Below are positions 42,310 to 50,795 of a stretch of DNA of 64,000 bases, in pieces. The translations under genes were made by a program, and so were the position numbers. The notes under the pieces were generated by a model. It was not told where the DNA came from, searched no databases, and saw only the letters and a program-made list of their open reading frames with translations. This DNA comes from Parabacteroides acidifaciens (lineage in GTDB: Bacteria > Bacteroidota > Bacteroidia > Bacteroidales > Tannerellaceae). Where the stretch lies: positions 29,625 to 93,624 of the forward strand of contig NZ_QREV01000009.1 in NCBI RefSeq assembly GCF_003363715.1, read 5' to 3'. Within the stretch, counting starts at the first letter, position 1, and each line of letters begins with the position of its first letter.

Positions 42310-43527
42310 TTAATGGTTGTGTGTATGTGCAGGAATAGCATTAGAGGCAGAAGCTAACTTGATCTGGTACGCGCCTTCGGTCACGACTTCATCACCGGCT
42401 TTCAGGCCGCTCAGGATCTGCACTTCGGAACCGTTATCGGCTCCTAACGTCACAGGCACTTTCTTGTAGGCTTCCTCATGCTCGCGAACATAGACGGAAT
42501 AGACGCCCTGCTCCTCGATAAGTGCAGAGACGGGAACGCTTATCACGTTTTGTAGCGGTGCGGTAAGCAGATAGATTTCCACGAATGAACCGGGGATGAT
42601 AGCGCCTTTGTTGTCGAACTCGAACGTTACCGGCACATAAAACGAGTTTGCATCGGATGCCTTTCCATACGAAAGCAGACGTCCGCGCAGGTCGGACAGT
42701 TTATAAGTCGCATTGTCATACGGCGTACGGAAATTAGCGGACTGCACGGAAGGCAAATAGTTATAATATTTCTCCGATACCTCCGCACGCAGCACCAGGC
42801 GGTTGTTCTGTGAGATAGTCGCCAACGGCTGGCCGACAGTCACATAATCACCCTCCTTCACTTGCAGGTTCTTCAGATAGCCATTTATCGGCGAAACAAC
42901 GGAAACACCGTTAGCCGTCTGTTTTCCTGCAACAGCTTCCCAGGCGACTTTCGCATTCTCATAATTCAGGCGAGCCTGCTCGAAATCTTTGGCTGAAACG
43001 ATCTTATCCCCTATCAGGGCTTCCATGCGTTCATATTCCTTCTTTGCGTTCTCATACGCATATTTGGCTTTGGCTGCCACATTTCCGTCAGACAGCCCGC
43101 TGGATGCAAGACTCAGGATTGCCTGCCCCTTGCGTACAGCCGCTCCATCGACAAACGACAGATTGCCGAATGTCACCACACCGGGAACTGTAGCGACAAC
43201 AGCCGACTCTTCTCCCTGGGCCGCCATCACACGGCCGCTTGTTTTGATCACATCCGTGAAAGCGCCCGGTTCCACTTTATGCGTCTTCAGCCCGACTGCT
43301 TCCGCAAGCGCCTTTTTAAAGGATATTTCTCCGGCATGTCCTCCACCGGCTTCTTCATGTGCATGATCATGTCCCTCGTGTTCATGGTCATGCCCCTCAT
43401 GATCGTGATCATGTCCTTCTTCATGCTCGTGAGCTTCGTGTTCGTGCTCTCCGTGAGTCGCAGTATTCCCACTGCAACCCGCTAACAGGTAGGCGAAAAT
43501 CACCCACGCTAAATATATCTTCTTCAT
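42310..43527 (-). CDS. RND periplasmic adaptor with His-rich N terminus (CusB/CzcB-like)
   Basis: The 405-residue lipoprotein (LLAGCSG) carries a striking metal-binding segment at about residues 25-65 with 15 histidines in HEHEAHEHEEGHDHD-type runs, and a short AIPAHTHNH tail. The barrel-sandwich and hairpin follow (VAATVPGVVTFGNLSFVDGAAVRKGQAILSL, ..SPINGYLKNLQVKEGDYVTVGQPL). It links pump and outer-membrane duct, and in this family may hand metal to the pump. The His/Glu/Asp mix favours Zn, Ni, Co or Cu over purely thiophilic ions, but that is only suggestive. Confidence 0.92.
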   Translation of the reverse strand: MKKIYLAWVIFAYLLAGCSGNTATHGEHEHEAHEHEEGHDHDHEGHDHEHEGHDHAHEEAGGGHAGEISFKKALAEAVGLKTHKVEPGAFTDVIKTSGRVMAAQGEESAVVATVPGVVTFGNLSFVDGAAVRKGQAILSLASSGLSDGNVAAKAKYAYENAKKEYERMEALIGDKIVSAKDFEQARLNYENAKVAWEAVAGKQTANGVSVVSPINGYLKNLQVKEGDYVTVGQPLATISQNNRLVLRAEVSEKYYNYLPSVQSANFRTPYDNATYKLSDLRGRLLSYGKASDANSFYVPVTFEFDNKGAIIPGSFVEIYLLTAPLQNVISVPVSALIEEQGVYSVYVREHEEAYKKVPVTLGADNGSEVQILSGLKAGDEVVTEGAYQIKLASASNAIPAHTHNH

Positions 43528-43632
43528 TCTGATAGATTTGTCTAATGTATATTCGATAATAAATAATAAGGATAGAAGGTTGCATCAAAAGCGGGAATTA
43601 ACACTCTTGACACGACTTCACTCAATCATCAA

Positions 43633-44037
43633 TTATACATAGAACGGAGGCGCACGAAGCCCTGACGCAGATATTATCCACGTATCATGCAGGGACTCGA
43701 TGTAAAAGGACCGGTCTTTCTCAAATAAGAGTTTATAGAATACCGGAACAGGAGGATTTATATAGTCAAAAAGTACAAGCAAGGGGAACAGATATTGACT
43801 TGCATCTCCATCTGTCGTATGTGAAAAGATAGATGTATAGAGCGCGATGTTATGCCCGTTACAGCCGCAGTCATGCGATTGCGAACTGCCATGCCCGCCA
43901 TGAGCCGCTTCAGTCGACAGCGATTTATAGCACGGCAACCCGTTACTATGGTGATGATGCGGCACAACGACCGACAGTAGCACCACGATACTAACAAGCA
44001 GCATCACATACTGATATATTTTCCGTTTCGCTCTCAT
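43633..44037 (-). CDS. Small His-rich membrane/periplasmic protein (DUF6769-like)
   Basis: The protein (134 residues from the ATG at 44037) has one N-terminal hydrophobic helix (VMLLVSIVVLLSVVV) followed at once by PHHHHSNGLPC, then AHGGHGSSQSHDCGCNGH, and an aromatic C-terminal half. The layout resembles DUF6769 proteins found next to metal exporters. The clustered His and Cys point to binding of a metal ion in the periplasm. It precedes the adaptor gene by 105 bp and probably heads the efflux operon. The start is set by the -7 box at 44049-44056, which excludes the ATG at 44079. Confidence 0.7.
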   Translation of the reverse strand: MRAKRKIYQYVMLLVSIVVLLSVVVPHHHHSNGLPCYKSLSTEAAHGGHGSSQSHDCGCNGHNIALYTSIFSHTTDGDASQYLFPLLVLFDYINPPVPVFYKLLFEKDRSFYIESLHDTWIISASGLRAPPFYV

Positions 44038-44048
44038 ACTTAGTGATG

Positions 44049-44056
44049 CAAAAATA
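44049..44056 (-). promoter_or_regulatory. Predicted -7 box of the metal-efflux operon
   Basis: The minus strand reads TATTTTTG (TAnnTTTG). Transcription would begin a few bases before the ATG at 44037, giving a very short leader. Confidence 0.5.
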
Positions 44057-44221
44057 AGAAGTTTTTCATTACTACGCAATTATACATCTAAAGAATAAGG
44101 CCAATTTGACTCTCATAATTGACTTTTGATTCATTTTTATTTCATTTTTCGGAACAAAAGAGCTCTTTCTTGCGTTATAAGAGTAAATACTACATATACA
44201 TATTTAATAGGGAGAAATAAA

Positions 44222-45187
44222 ATGACAACAGATGTACTCAACAATAATCTGATAGAAGCGTTAAAAATGAAAATTCCCGATGGTTCAAATCTCGCAAATG
44301 AATTAATGGACATTTTATACATCGGGAAAGAAGCTGTCTACCGCAGATTAAGAGGCGAGGAACCTTTTACATTAGCAGAAGCAGCCACCTTATCAAAAAA
44401 ATTAGGCGTTTCACTGGACCAGGTCATCAGTGCAGGTTTTACAAATAATGCCATGTTCAATCTGAACTTTTTGCATTATTCAGAACCACTAAAGACCTAC
44501 TCATCTATCATCAGGCATTACACAGAAGTATTGGAAACTATAGCCGGTGATCCTGAATCCGATCTTTGCACAGCATCCAATATGATACCGCAAGCGTTTT
44601 ATCTGAGATATGAATATCTTTCACGCTTCCGCCTGTTCAAATGGATGTATCAGCATGAGAAAGTAAACTGCGTTAAAAACTTCTCCGAACTTCAACTGAC
44701 GGAAGAACTGGCCGATGCACAAAAAAAATTTGTCAACATCTCCCAAGAAATCGAGACGACCAATTACATATGGGATCAATTGATCTTCAAGCACCTGGTC
44801 AATGATATCAAATATTTTCAGGATATACATTTAGTCACGGAAGAAGAAGTTGCAAAACTGAAAGAGGAACTTTTTCATTTGCTTGACGAACTGGAAGAGA
44901 TTGCAACCATCGGCAAGTATCCGATTAGCGGAAAGAACGTTAATATCTATATTTCGAATATTGATTTCGAAGCGACTTACAGCTACGCCAGCATGAAGAA
45001 TTTCGAATTCGGGATGATTCGCATCTTCTCGATCAACTCGATATCTTCTAAAGACAAGGAGTTCTGTCAGAGCCAGCGGGAATGGATCAAATCTCTCAAA
45101 CGCTTCTCGACCAACATATCGGTGAGCGGAGAAATACAACGCATCCAGTTCTTCAACGCACAACGGGAACATATCAAAATGCTCTGA
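44222..45187 (+). CDS. XRE-like HTH transcriptional regulator, Bacteroidetes type
   Basis: The protein (321 residues from this ATG, preceded by AGGGAG) has an N-terminal helix-turn-helix (NLANELMDILYIGKEAVYRRLRGEEPFTLAEAATLSKKLGVSLDQV). A long helical C-terminal part of unknown fold follows (HYTEVLETIAG.., FKHLVNDIKYFQDIHLVTEEEVAKLKEELFHLLDELEEI). This arrangement recurs in Bacteroidetes regulators without a described ligand. It is divergent from the metal-efflux operon across 184 bp, so control of that operon is possible but unproven. No metal-binding cluster is visible in it. Confidence 0.75.
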   Translation: MTTDVLNNNLIEALKMKIPDGSNLANELMDILYIGKEAVYRRLRGEEPFTLAEAATLSKKLGVSLDQVISAGFTNNAMFNLNFLHYSEPLKTYSSIIRHYTEVLETIAGDPESDLCTASNMIPQAFYLRYEYLSRFRLFKWMYQHEKVNCVKNFSELQLTEELADAQKKFVNISQEIETTNYIWDQLIFKHLVNDIKYFQDIHLVTEEEVAKLKEELFHLLDELEEIATIGKYPISGKNVNIYISNIDFEATYSYASMKNFEFGMIRIFSINSISSKDKEFCQSQREWIKSLKRFSTNISVSGEIQRIQFFNAQREHIKML

Positions 45188-45212
45188 AAGAGCATTTTGA
45201 TAGTTGAAAGTG

Positions 45213-45980
45213 TTAACCGATTTTCGCACAGATAAGTTCAGCCGCTTTCTTTCCGCTCATCAGCATACCGCCGAAGATCGGTCCCATACGGAAACTACCG
45301 CTTACACCATTGGCAGCCATACCGGAAACGAACAATCCCGGATAGATTTCCTTTGTATTCTCGACAGTCGTAGCTTCGCCTAACTCGACGTTCAACGAAC
45401 GTTCGCCGATCACACCGCCAGTCGGAGTGTTCAACTTAATATCGTTCTTACGGGCAACTACGCGGGCAATTTCGCAATCGTGACCTGTTCCTTCCAAAAC
45501 AGCCTTTGCCATGATCGTCAGCGGGTCCACATGCATACCTTCACGGATGACCGGAGCCCAGTTCACAACCACACCGGCTACGGCGTCGTTATGGAACACA
45601 ACGTCTTCTACAGAATAGCAGTTGAAAATAGTTGCACCGGCCTTCGTTGCGTTATAGATCAATGCAGAAGTGGTGTGTACGGAGTCCATAATATAAGTAC
45701 CGTTACCGGCATCCTTATAGCTAACGCCCAACTCTTTCACGATCGGCATGGCTTCTTCCTGCACGACGATGTCGTTAAACATCATGGCACCGCCCCACAT
45801 ACCTCCACCGGGAGCCAGTTTACGGTCGAACAAAGCAACTTTCTTTCCGGCTTTAGCCAGATAATAAGCGGCAACAATACCGGAAGGACCACCGCCTACA
45901 ATAGCGACATCAATAGACAAATTACTCTTCAACTTCGCAAAGTAAGAGTCAATAATTCCTGTTGAAACAATCTGTTCCAT
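45213..45980 (-). CDS. thi4: Sulfide-dependent ADP-thiazole synthase (THI4 type)
   Basis: The 255-residue flavoprotein-like enzyme has the dinucleotide-binding GGGPSGIVAAYYLAKAGKKVALFDRKLAPGGGMWGG and the C-terminal FVSGMAANGVSGSFRMGPIFGGMLMSGKKAAE. THI4 converts NAD and glycine to the thiazole half of thiamine. At the position where yeast Thi4 has the suicidal sulfur-donor Cys, this protein has His (REGMHVDPLTI), as in archaeal catalytic enzymes that use free sulfide. That fits a sulfide-rich gut habitat. Expression is controlled by the TPP riboswitch directly upstream. Confidence 0.93.
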   Translation of the reverse strand: MEQIVSTGIIDSYFAKLKSNLSIDVAIVGGGPSGIVAAYYLAKAGKKVALFDRKLAPGGGMWGGAMMFNDIVVQEEAMPIVKELGVSYKDAGNGTYIMDSVHTTSALIYNATKAGATIFNCYSVEDVVFHNDAVAGVVVNWAPVIREGMHVDPLTIMAKAVLEGTGHDCEIARVVARKNDIKLNTPTGGVIGERSLNVELGEATTVENTKEIYPGLFVSGMAANGVSGSFRMGPIFGGMLMSGKKAAELICAKIG

Positions 45981-46044
45981 ACAAAATAATAATTAGAGTT
46001 TAAACATCGGGAAGCACATAGAGGTAACGCTCCCCTTTATTTAG

Positions 46045-46128
46045 CAATTCTACCTTTTCCCTTCACGGCATTACCCGGGCAGGTTCTATGGGTATAATCT
46101 CAGCCTGATAGTAAGGCACCCCTATGAT
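46045..46128 (-). promoter_or_regulatory. TPP (THI-box) riboswitch
   Basis: Read on the minus strand the segment has, in order, GGGGTGCC, CAGGCTGAGA, ACCC, GAACCTG, CCGGGTAATGCCG and GAAGGGA, the conserved blocks of the thiamine pyrophosphate aptamer. It ends about 65 bp before the thi4 start, so TPP should shut off thi4. Confidence 0.95.
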
Positions 46129-46138
46129 AAGTCGGTTG

Positions 46139-46146
46139 CAAAGATA
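46139..46146 (-). promoter_or_regulatory. Predicted -7 box for the riboswitch-thi4 transcript
   Basis: The minus strand reads TATCTTTG (TAnnTTTG). The expected start of transcription falls just before the riboswitch, and the box lies right behind the stop of the upstream kinase gene. Confidence 0.6.
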
Positions 46147-46151
46147 ATAAA

Positions 46152-46793
46152 TTATCCGAAATGCGGCGGGCGTTTATTCATTTTCCGTTCTACAAAACTT
46201 TTCATAAACTCGACTGTTTCGTCCACTCCCAACACGGAAACATCAATCGAGAAGTTATAACTCGAGGCAACTCCCCACTCTTTATTCGTATAATAGTTAT
46301 AGTAGGCAGCACGCGATTTGTCGGTTTTCGTCATCAACTCTTCCGCCTGTTCCACCGTAACATGCTGGTTTTCGATAATCCGCTGGATCCGGTTTTCTTT
46401 GTTGTTATGGATAAAGAAACTCAAGCAATCCGGATCGTCACGCAAGATATAATCGGCGCATCGGCCCACGATTATGCAAGAACCTTTCTCCGCCAAGTTC
46501 CGGATCGCATCGCTCTGGTAGAGGAACAAACGGTCGTTAGACAACACATCGGCATACGGAGGAAACAGCCCCATATAGGAATAGCCCATCGTAAAAGCGT
46601 ATGCCAGCCCACTGGATGCCCGTTCGTCAGCCTTCTCAAAAAACTCTTCACTGAGCCCGCTCTCCTTGGCAGCAATCGCCATCAGTTGTTTGTCATAATA
46701 GGCAATACCCAGCGCCTTTGCCAACTTCTGCCCTATCTCGCGGCCACCACTGCCAAACTGCCGGCCGATGGTGAGTATGATTTTATTGTCCAT
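46152..46793 (-). CDS. Cytidylate kinase-like family protein
   Basis: The 213-residue P-loop protein reads ILTIGRQFGSGGREIGQKLAKALGIAYYDKQLM at its start, where the loop is GRQFGSGGREIG, the cytidylate-kinase-like type. CIIVGRCADYILRDDPDCLSFFIHNNKENRIQRI follows. It probably phosphorylates a nucleotide or a related small molecule; the substrate is not known for this paralogue group, and it is distinct from Cmk itself. It stands alone between the MATE gene (42 bp upstream) and the riboswitch. Confidence 0.8.
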   Translation of the reverse strand: MDNKIILTIGRQFGSGGREIGQKLAKALGIAYYDKQLMAIAAKESGLSEEFFEKADERASSGLAYAFTMGYSYMGLFPPYADVLSNDRLFLYQSDAIRNLAEKGSCIIVGRCADYILRDDPDCLSFFIHNNKENRIQRIIENQHVTVEQAEELMTKTDKSRAAYYNYYTNKEWGVASSYNFSIDVSVLGVDETVEFMKSFVERKMNKRPPHFG

Positions 46794-46835
46794 ATTGATC
46801 TACGTATTTGGTATTAAGACAAAGATATACATTTT

Positions 46836-48182
46836 TTATTTAGCACGAAACTTCCTGAACTGGTTTATTAATACAACAGCGGTCACGGCGGTGGCAGTCG
46901 CATCGGCAATCGGAATACTGATCCAGACGCCCAACGTGCCAAGCCAGGGAGGAAGAATCAGCAGGCAGGGTACGAGGAACAGCAACTGACGCGTCAACGA
47001 AAGAAAGATCGCCTTTTTCGACATCCCGATAGAAAGGAAAAAGTTCGTCGCCACCATCTGGAATCCGACAATCGGAAAGACGGCAAAGACGATATGCAAG
47101 CCTGATACAGCCGCCGCAATCAACTCCGGATCGGTCGTAAACATACGGACAATCATCGAAGGGAACAGCTGGCAGAGCAGAAAACCTGTTGTCGCCACCC
47201 CAATCGCCCACTTCATCGTCAGCTTCGTCACCTCCGTCACACGCGGATACAGACGGGCACCGAAATTATAACCGGCAATCGGCTGCATTCCCTGGTTGAA
47301 TCCCATGATAATCATAATAAAAAGAAATATAATCCGGTTCACGATCCCGTATGCCCCGATCGCCATATCGCCCCCATGTTCTTTCAGCCCCCGATTAATC
47401 AGGATTACGATCAAACAAGCGCAAAGGTTCATCAGGAAAGGCGACAGCCCGATGTAGAGGATGCCTTTCACAATCTCATTCTTCAGCCGGAAAATGCCCT
47501 TTTTAAAATGCAAGAGTTGTGTCGGCCGGGAGAAATGGATCAATTGTCCGGTCAGGGAAATAACCTGAGAGATAACCGTTGCCCACGCCGACCCCTTGAT
47601 TCCCCAGCCGAAACCGAAGATAAAGAGCGGATTCAACACACAGTTGATCACCACGGATGCCAGCGTTGCATACATAGCCATCTTCGGAAAGCCGGAAGAG
47701 CGCAGGACTGAGTTCAGTCCTAAATACATATGCGTCACCACATTCCCCATCAGAATCACTTTCATGTAATCACGCGCATACCCGATCGTATTCTCACTCG
47801 CTCCGAAGAAATAGAGGATAGGATCGAGAAACATCATGAAAGCCAGCGTAAACGCAAGTCCTAACACCACATTCAGCACCAGCACGTTTCCCAACACCCG
47901 GTTCGCCCCCTCGTAATCCTTTTGCCCTAACTTCACAGACACCAGTGTGGAAGCCCCCACCCCGACCAGCGAACCGAAAGCGGCAGCCAGATTCATCAAC
48001 GGAAAGGTCAGGGCAAGGCCCGAGATCGCTAACGCCCCGACACCATGTCCGATAAAAATACTGTCAGCCATATTATAGAGCGAAGAGGCCGTCATGGCAA
48101 TAATGGCAGGAATGGCGTATTGCGTCAGTAGCTTGCTGATCGGCTCGGTACCGAGCACTAAAGGAGAATTCTGTTTAGTCAT
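46836..48182 (-). CDS. MATE-family multidrug efflux transporter
   Basis: The protein (448 residues) has twelve helices in the MATE order, opening LLTQYAIPAIIAMTASSLYNMADSIFIGHGVGALAISGLALTFPLMNLAAAFGSLVGVGAS, with the second repeat from about residue 230. It exports cationic drugs or metabolites with Na+ or H+. I chose the ATG at 48182: the longer reading from 48281 starts upstream of the -7 box (48187-48194), and that box predicts an almost leaderless mRNA. Confidence 0.9.
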   Translation of the reverse strand: MTKQNSPLVLGTEPISKLLTQYAIPAIIAMTASSLYNMADSIFIGHGVGALAISGLALTFPLMNLAAAFGSLVGVGASTLVSVKLGQKDYEGANRVLGNVLVLNVVLGLAFTLAFMMFLDPILYFFGASENTIGYARDYMKVILMGNVVTHMYLGLNSVLRSSGFPKMAMYATLASVVINCVLNPLFIFGFGWGIKGSAWATVISQVISLTGQLIHFSRPTQLLHFKKGIFRLKNEIVKGILYIGLSPFLMNLCACLIVILINRGLKEHGGDMAIGAYGIVNRIIFLFIMIIMGFNQGMQPIAGYNFGARLYPRVTEVTKLTMKWAIGVATTGFLLCQLFPSMIVRMFTTDPELIAAAVSGLHIVFAVFPIVGFQMVATNFFLSIGMSKKAIFLSLTRQLLFLVPCLLILPPWLGTLGVWISIPIADATATAVTAVVLINQFRKFRAK

Positions 48183-48186
48183 GCTG

Positions 48187-48194
48187 CAAAGGTA
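48187..48194 (-). promoter_or_regulatory. Predicted -7 box of the MATE gene
   Basis: The minus strand reads TACCTTTG, 5 bp before the ATG. If used, the transcript is leaderless or nearly so. Confidence 0.55.
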
Positions 48195-48215
48195 CGCAGA
48201 TTTAGAAAAAAAGGT

Positions 48216-48223
48216 TACTTTTG
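48216..48223 (+). promoter_or_regulatory. Predicted -7 box of msrC
   Basis: TACTTTTG fits TAnnTTTG, 23 bp before the ATG at 48247. It faces away from the MATE -7 box only 21 bp away. Confidence 0.5.
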
Positions 48224-48246
48224 TTATCTTATAAAGTATAAAAATT

Positions 48247-48720
48247 ATGGCGGAAAATTTAGTAATCAACGACGGAAGCAAAAAAGAACAATACGAAACA
48301 CTGCTTCCTCAACTGAAAGCATTGACAGCCGGTGAGACCGACGCAGTGGCAAATATGGCAAATATCGCCGCCGCTCTCCGGCAGACATTCGGTTTCTTCT
48401 GGGTCGGTTTCTACAGAGTGATAGAAGACACGTTAATATTGGGACCATTCCAAGGCCCGTTGGCTTGCACGCGCATCCGCTACGGGAAAGGCGTATGCGG
48501 CACTGCCTGGAAAGAAGCCCGCACAATCATCGTTCCGGATGTCGATAAGTTTCCCGGCCATATCGCCTGCAACTCCGCCTCCCGTTCGGAAATCGTCGTG
48601 CCGGTCATCAAAGAGTCTAAAGTCGTTGCCGTCCTGGATATAGACAGTGATGCGCTTGGCACGTTCGATGAAACGGATGCCACTTATCTTGAAAAGATTT
48701 GTGCGGAAATTGCCCCTTAG
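48247..48720 (+). CDS. msrC: Free methionine-(R)-sulfoxide reductase (GAF-type)
   Basis: The 157-residue single GAF domain carries the three conserved cysteines of fRMsr: QGPLACTRI, KGVCGTAW and GHIACNSASRSEIVVPV. It reduces free (not protein-bound) methionine-R-sulfoxide with thioredoxin. Other landmarks are FFWVGFYRV and VLDIDSD. The length fits the family. It is the last gene before the BREX island, and brxL ends 22 bp past its stop. Confidence 0.93.
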   Translation: MAENLVINDGSKKEQYETLLPQLKALTAGETDAVANMANIAAALRQTFGFFWVGFYRVIEDTLILGPFQGPLACTRIRYGKGVCGTAWKEARTIIVPDVDKFPGHIACNSASRSEIVVPVIKESKVVAVLDIDSDALGTFDETDATYLEKICAEIAP

Positions 48721-48742
48721 CGGGGCCCGAGCACATAAAAAA

Positions 48743-50791
48743 TCAATTACTCTTCATATAGATCACGGTAAACTCCTTACACCTCCGATTCTCTTGCTTT
48801 GCTTGCGCCAACGCATATTTTCCAAAAGGTTCAAAAATATCTAAACCTCTCCCTAACGATATAGACCAACCATTATCTGCAACGACACTTCTATCATGGG
48901 CAGCATCAAAAAAATATTTGAATTGCACTCCATAGCTTTGCAAATCCTCTGATATATCATCCAATACATCTATCATTTCGGGGATGCCGCTATCTTCATT
49001 TTGTGTCTTTAAAACAATATCCAGCAACTCCGGATGAATATTCGTATCAATCAGCATTTGAATAAAATCCAATAAATTACGAATCTGATAAGGCAAACGG
49101 ATAAATGGATCTGTAATTGTAATTTGTTTAGCATCTTTCAAATAATCAGCAAATAGGGAACGATAACTAATACCCTTTTGATTCAAACGAATATTAATTT
49201 GTTTTTCTGGTAATTGTCCAATGCGAGGTCTTGCTTTTTTCTCAGCTACCTCTTCTTTCCTTTGATTACATTCTGTTGACAAAGAAAGCTCTTCGTCTTT
49301 TATAATTAGAGCAGGATATATCGGATTTTCAATACGTTCCAATGTTTCCACTTGCCGTGTATTTCCAGTCTTAAGTTCCAAATATTCAAATTTGGCAGGT
49401 TCTGCTTTAAATGTTTCGTCTATAATATATAACTGGTCTTTCACGCGTTTCCTTGATTCCGCGGCAAAATCAATTAACTCCAAGACCTCCTCCTCGGTAT
49501 ATTTTCCATTCGGATACAATAACTTAGTCATGCCAGAAAAAGTCTTCCGAATAGCCAAATGATCTCGTTCCGATAATGATCCGTCAAACTTCACATAATT
49601 AGAAATATTCCCTGAATAATCCAATTTCCGCAACTCATGCAAAATAGCAGCTATATAGTCCGTAATCAAACCATATCCTTTACTAAAAGAGTCTTTCTTC
49701 AGCATTTTAATCTCCCACCCTGGATTATATAAGTGAATACGATCCAGAAAAGCTCCCTTAATAAAAGCCACAGGAATAGACTCGAACAGATGTGAATTCT
49801 TTAACATATAAGGAACCGTATGCTTCGTATTCCCGACAAAAGCCATAGAAGCAGAAGCCTCATGAGCTCCTTTACCTCTATTAAAAGACTTATTTGCCAG
49901 ATAATTCTGCATCGTGTCGATCATAACAGTATCTACCGTTTTTCCTTTCTGCTGTTCAAATTCATCCCATGCCACGACATCCCAGTATCCGACTAATCCT
50001 AATAGTTCCTTATTGCCGGAATATTTCACAAACAAGCGGGCCGATGTCACATCCCCTCCGGAGACAAGTACACCATACGGAGACAACTCCTGAAATACAT
50101 GAGACTTTCCAGTCCCTTTTGGTCCCAACTCCATAAAATTGAAATTGTTCTCCACATGAGGGAGTAAACGAGCCAGAATAATCAGCTTTTCCCTCCGATT
50201 CAAAAGCTCCGGACTTAATCCCACAGTATGCATCAAAAAGTCGATCCACTCTTCTGTCGTGAACTTTTCTCTTTGCCGGATAAACTCATCCAGATCGACA
50301 GATGATATCTGAATCGGCTTCAAAGTATCGATCTCCCAACGGATTTTAGCAGTATCGCTACTTAAGTAATTTATCGTAACAATACACCAAACCCCATTAC
50401 CCGATAATAGCTTTGGGTTATCAATCACAAACTGATCCGCAATAGGTATACGCGACAATCCCAAATTCGCAAAAGAAGCCTCATATTGATTGGCGATACT
50501 ATCATTCAGAGCCACCGTTATCTTATCGATCACCCGATACCGGCCTTTTTCCCGTATCTTGCCTTTAATCTCTTCTGCTTCCGCACGATGTACATAATTA
50601 TTTCGTATTACATCTTTTACTTTTTCAAGCCCTTCCTCAATAATCTGTTCGTCATCACTCGCACAATATTGTCCAAGCAAATACTCCAAGACATAAGTAG
50701 GAACAGGTAAATTACCTTTCACTAAAAAGGCCAGGTCCTTACGGACAACCTTACCGACAAAAGCACTCAATATCTTCTCTTGCAAATTCAT
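48743..50791 (-). CDS. brxL: BrxL-type AAA+ ATPase of BREX, with an MIT_C-like C-terminal domain
   Basis: The 682-residue protein has the BrxL N-terminal region, Walker A GPKGTGKS (223-230), Walker B VVAWDEFEQ (272-280) and the segment NRGKGAHEASASMAFVGNT. BrxL is a DNA-binding AAA+ hexamer needed for phage restriction in type 1 BREX. Canonical BrxL ends in a Lon-like domain; I see no such signature here. Residues about 559-680 instead read ITDPFIRLPYQIRNLLDF and later HDR, DNGW, GRGLDIF and RRC, closely resembling the MIT_C domain of eukaryotic MITD1, a phospholipase D fold. It is the last gene of the operon, 4 bp after pglZ. Confidence 0.88.
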   Translation of the reverse strand: MNLQEKILSAFVGKVVRKDLAFLVKGNLPVPTYVLEYLLGQYCASDDEQIIEEGLEKVKDVIRNNYVHRAEAEEIKGKIREKGRYRVIDKITVALNDSIANQYEASFANLGLSRIPIADQFVIDNPKLLSGNGVWCIVTINYLSSDTAKIRWEIDTLKPIQISSVDLDEFIRQREKFTTEEWIDFLMHTVGLSPELLNRREKLIILARLLPHVENNFNFMELGPKGTGKSHVFQELSPYGVLVSGGDVTSARLFVKYSGNKELLGLVGYWDVVAWDEFEQQKGKTVDTVMIDTMQNYLANKSFNRGKGAHEASASMAFVGNTKHTVPYMLKNSHLFESIPVAFIKGAFLDRIHLYNPGWEIKMLKKDSFSKGYGLITDYIAAILHELRKLDYSGNISNYVKFDGSLSERDHLAIRKTFSGMTKLLYPNGKYTEEEVLELIDFAAESRKRVKDQLYIIDETFKAEPAKFEYLELKTGNTRQVETLERIENPIYPALIIKDEELSLSTECNQRKEEVAEKKARPRIGQLPEKQINIRLNQKGISYRSLFADYLKDAKQITITDPFIRLPYQIRNLLDFIQMLIDTNIHPELLDIVLKTQNEDSGIPEMIDVLDDISEDLQSYGVQFKYFFDAAHDRSVVADNGWSISLGRGLDIFEPFGKYALAQAKQENRRCKEFTVIYMKSN

Positions 50792-50795
50792 AGCT

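Noticed and set aside
48743..50791. Calling the last BREX gene a Lon protease
   Set aside because: No Lon Ser-Lys catalytic signature is visible; only the AAA+ part matches BrxL and the C terminus looks like MIT_C.
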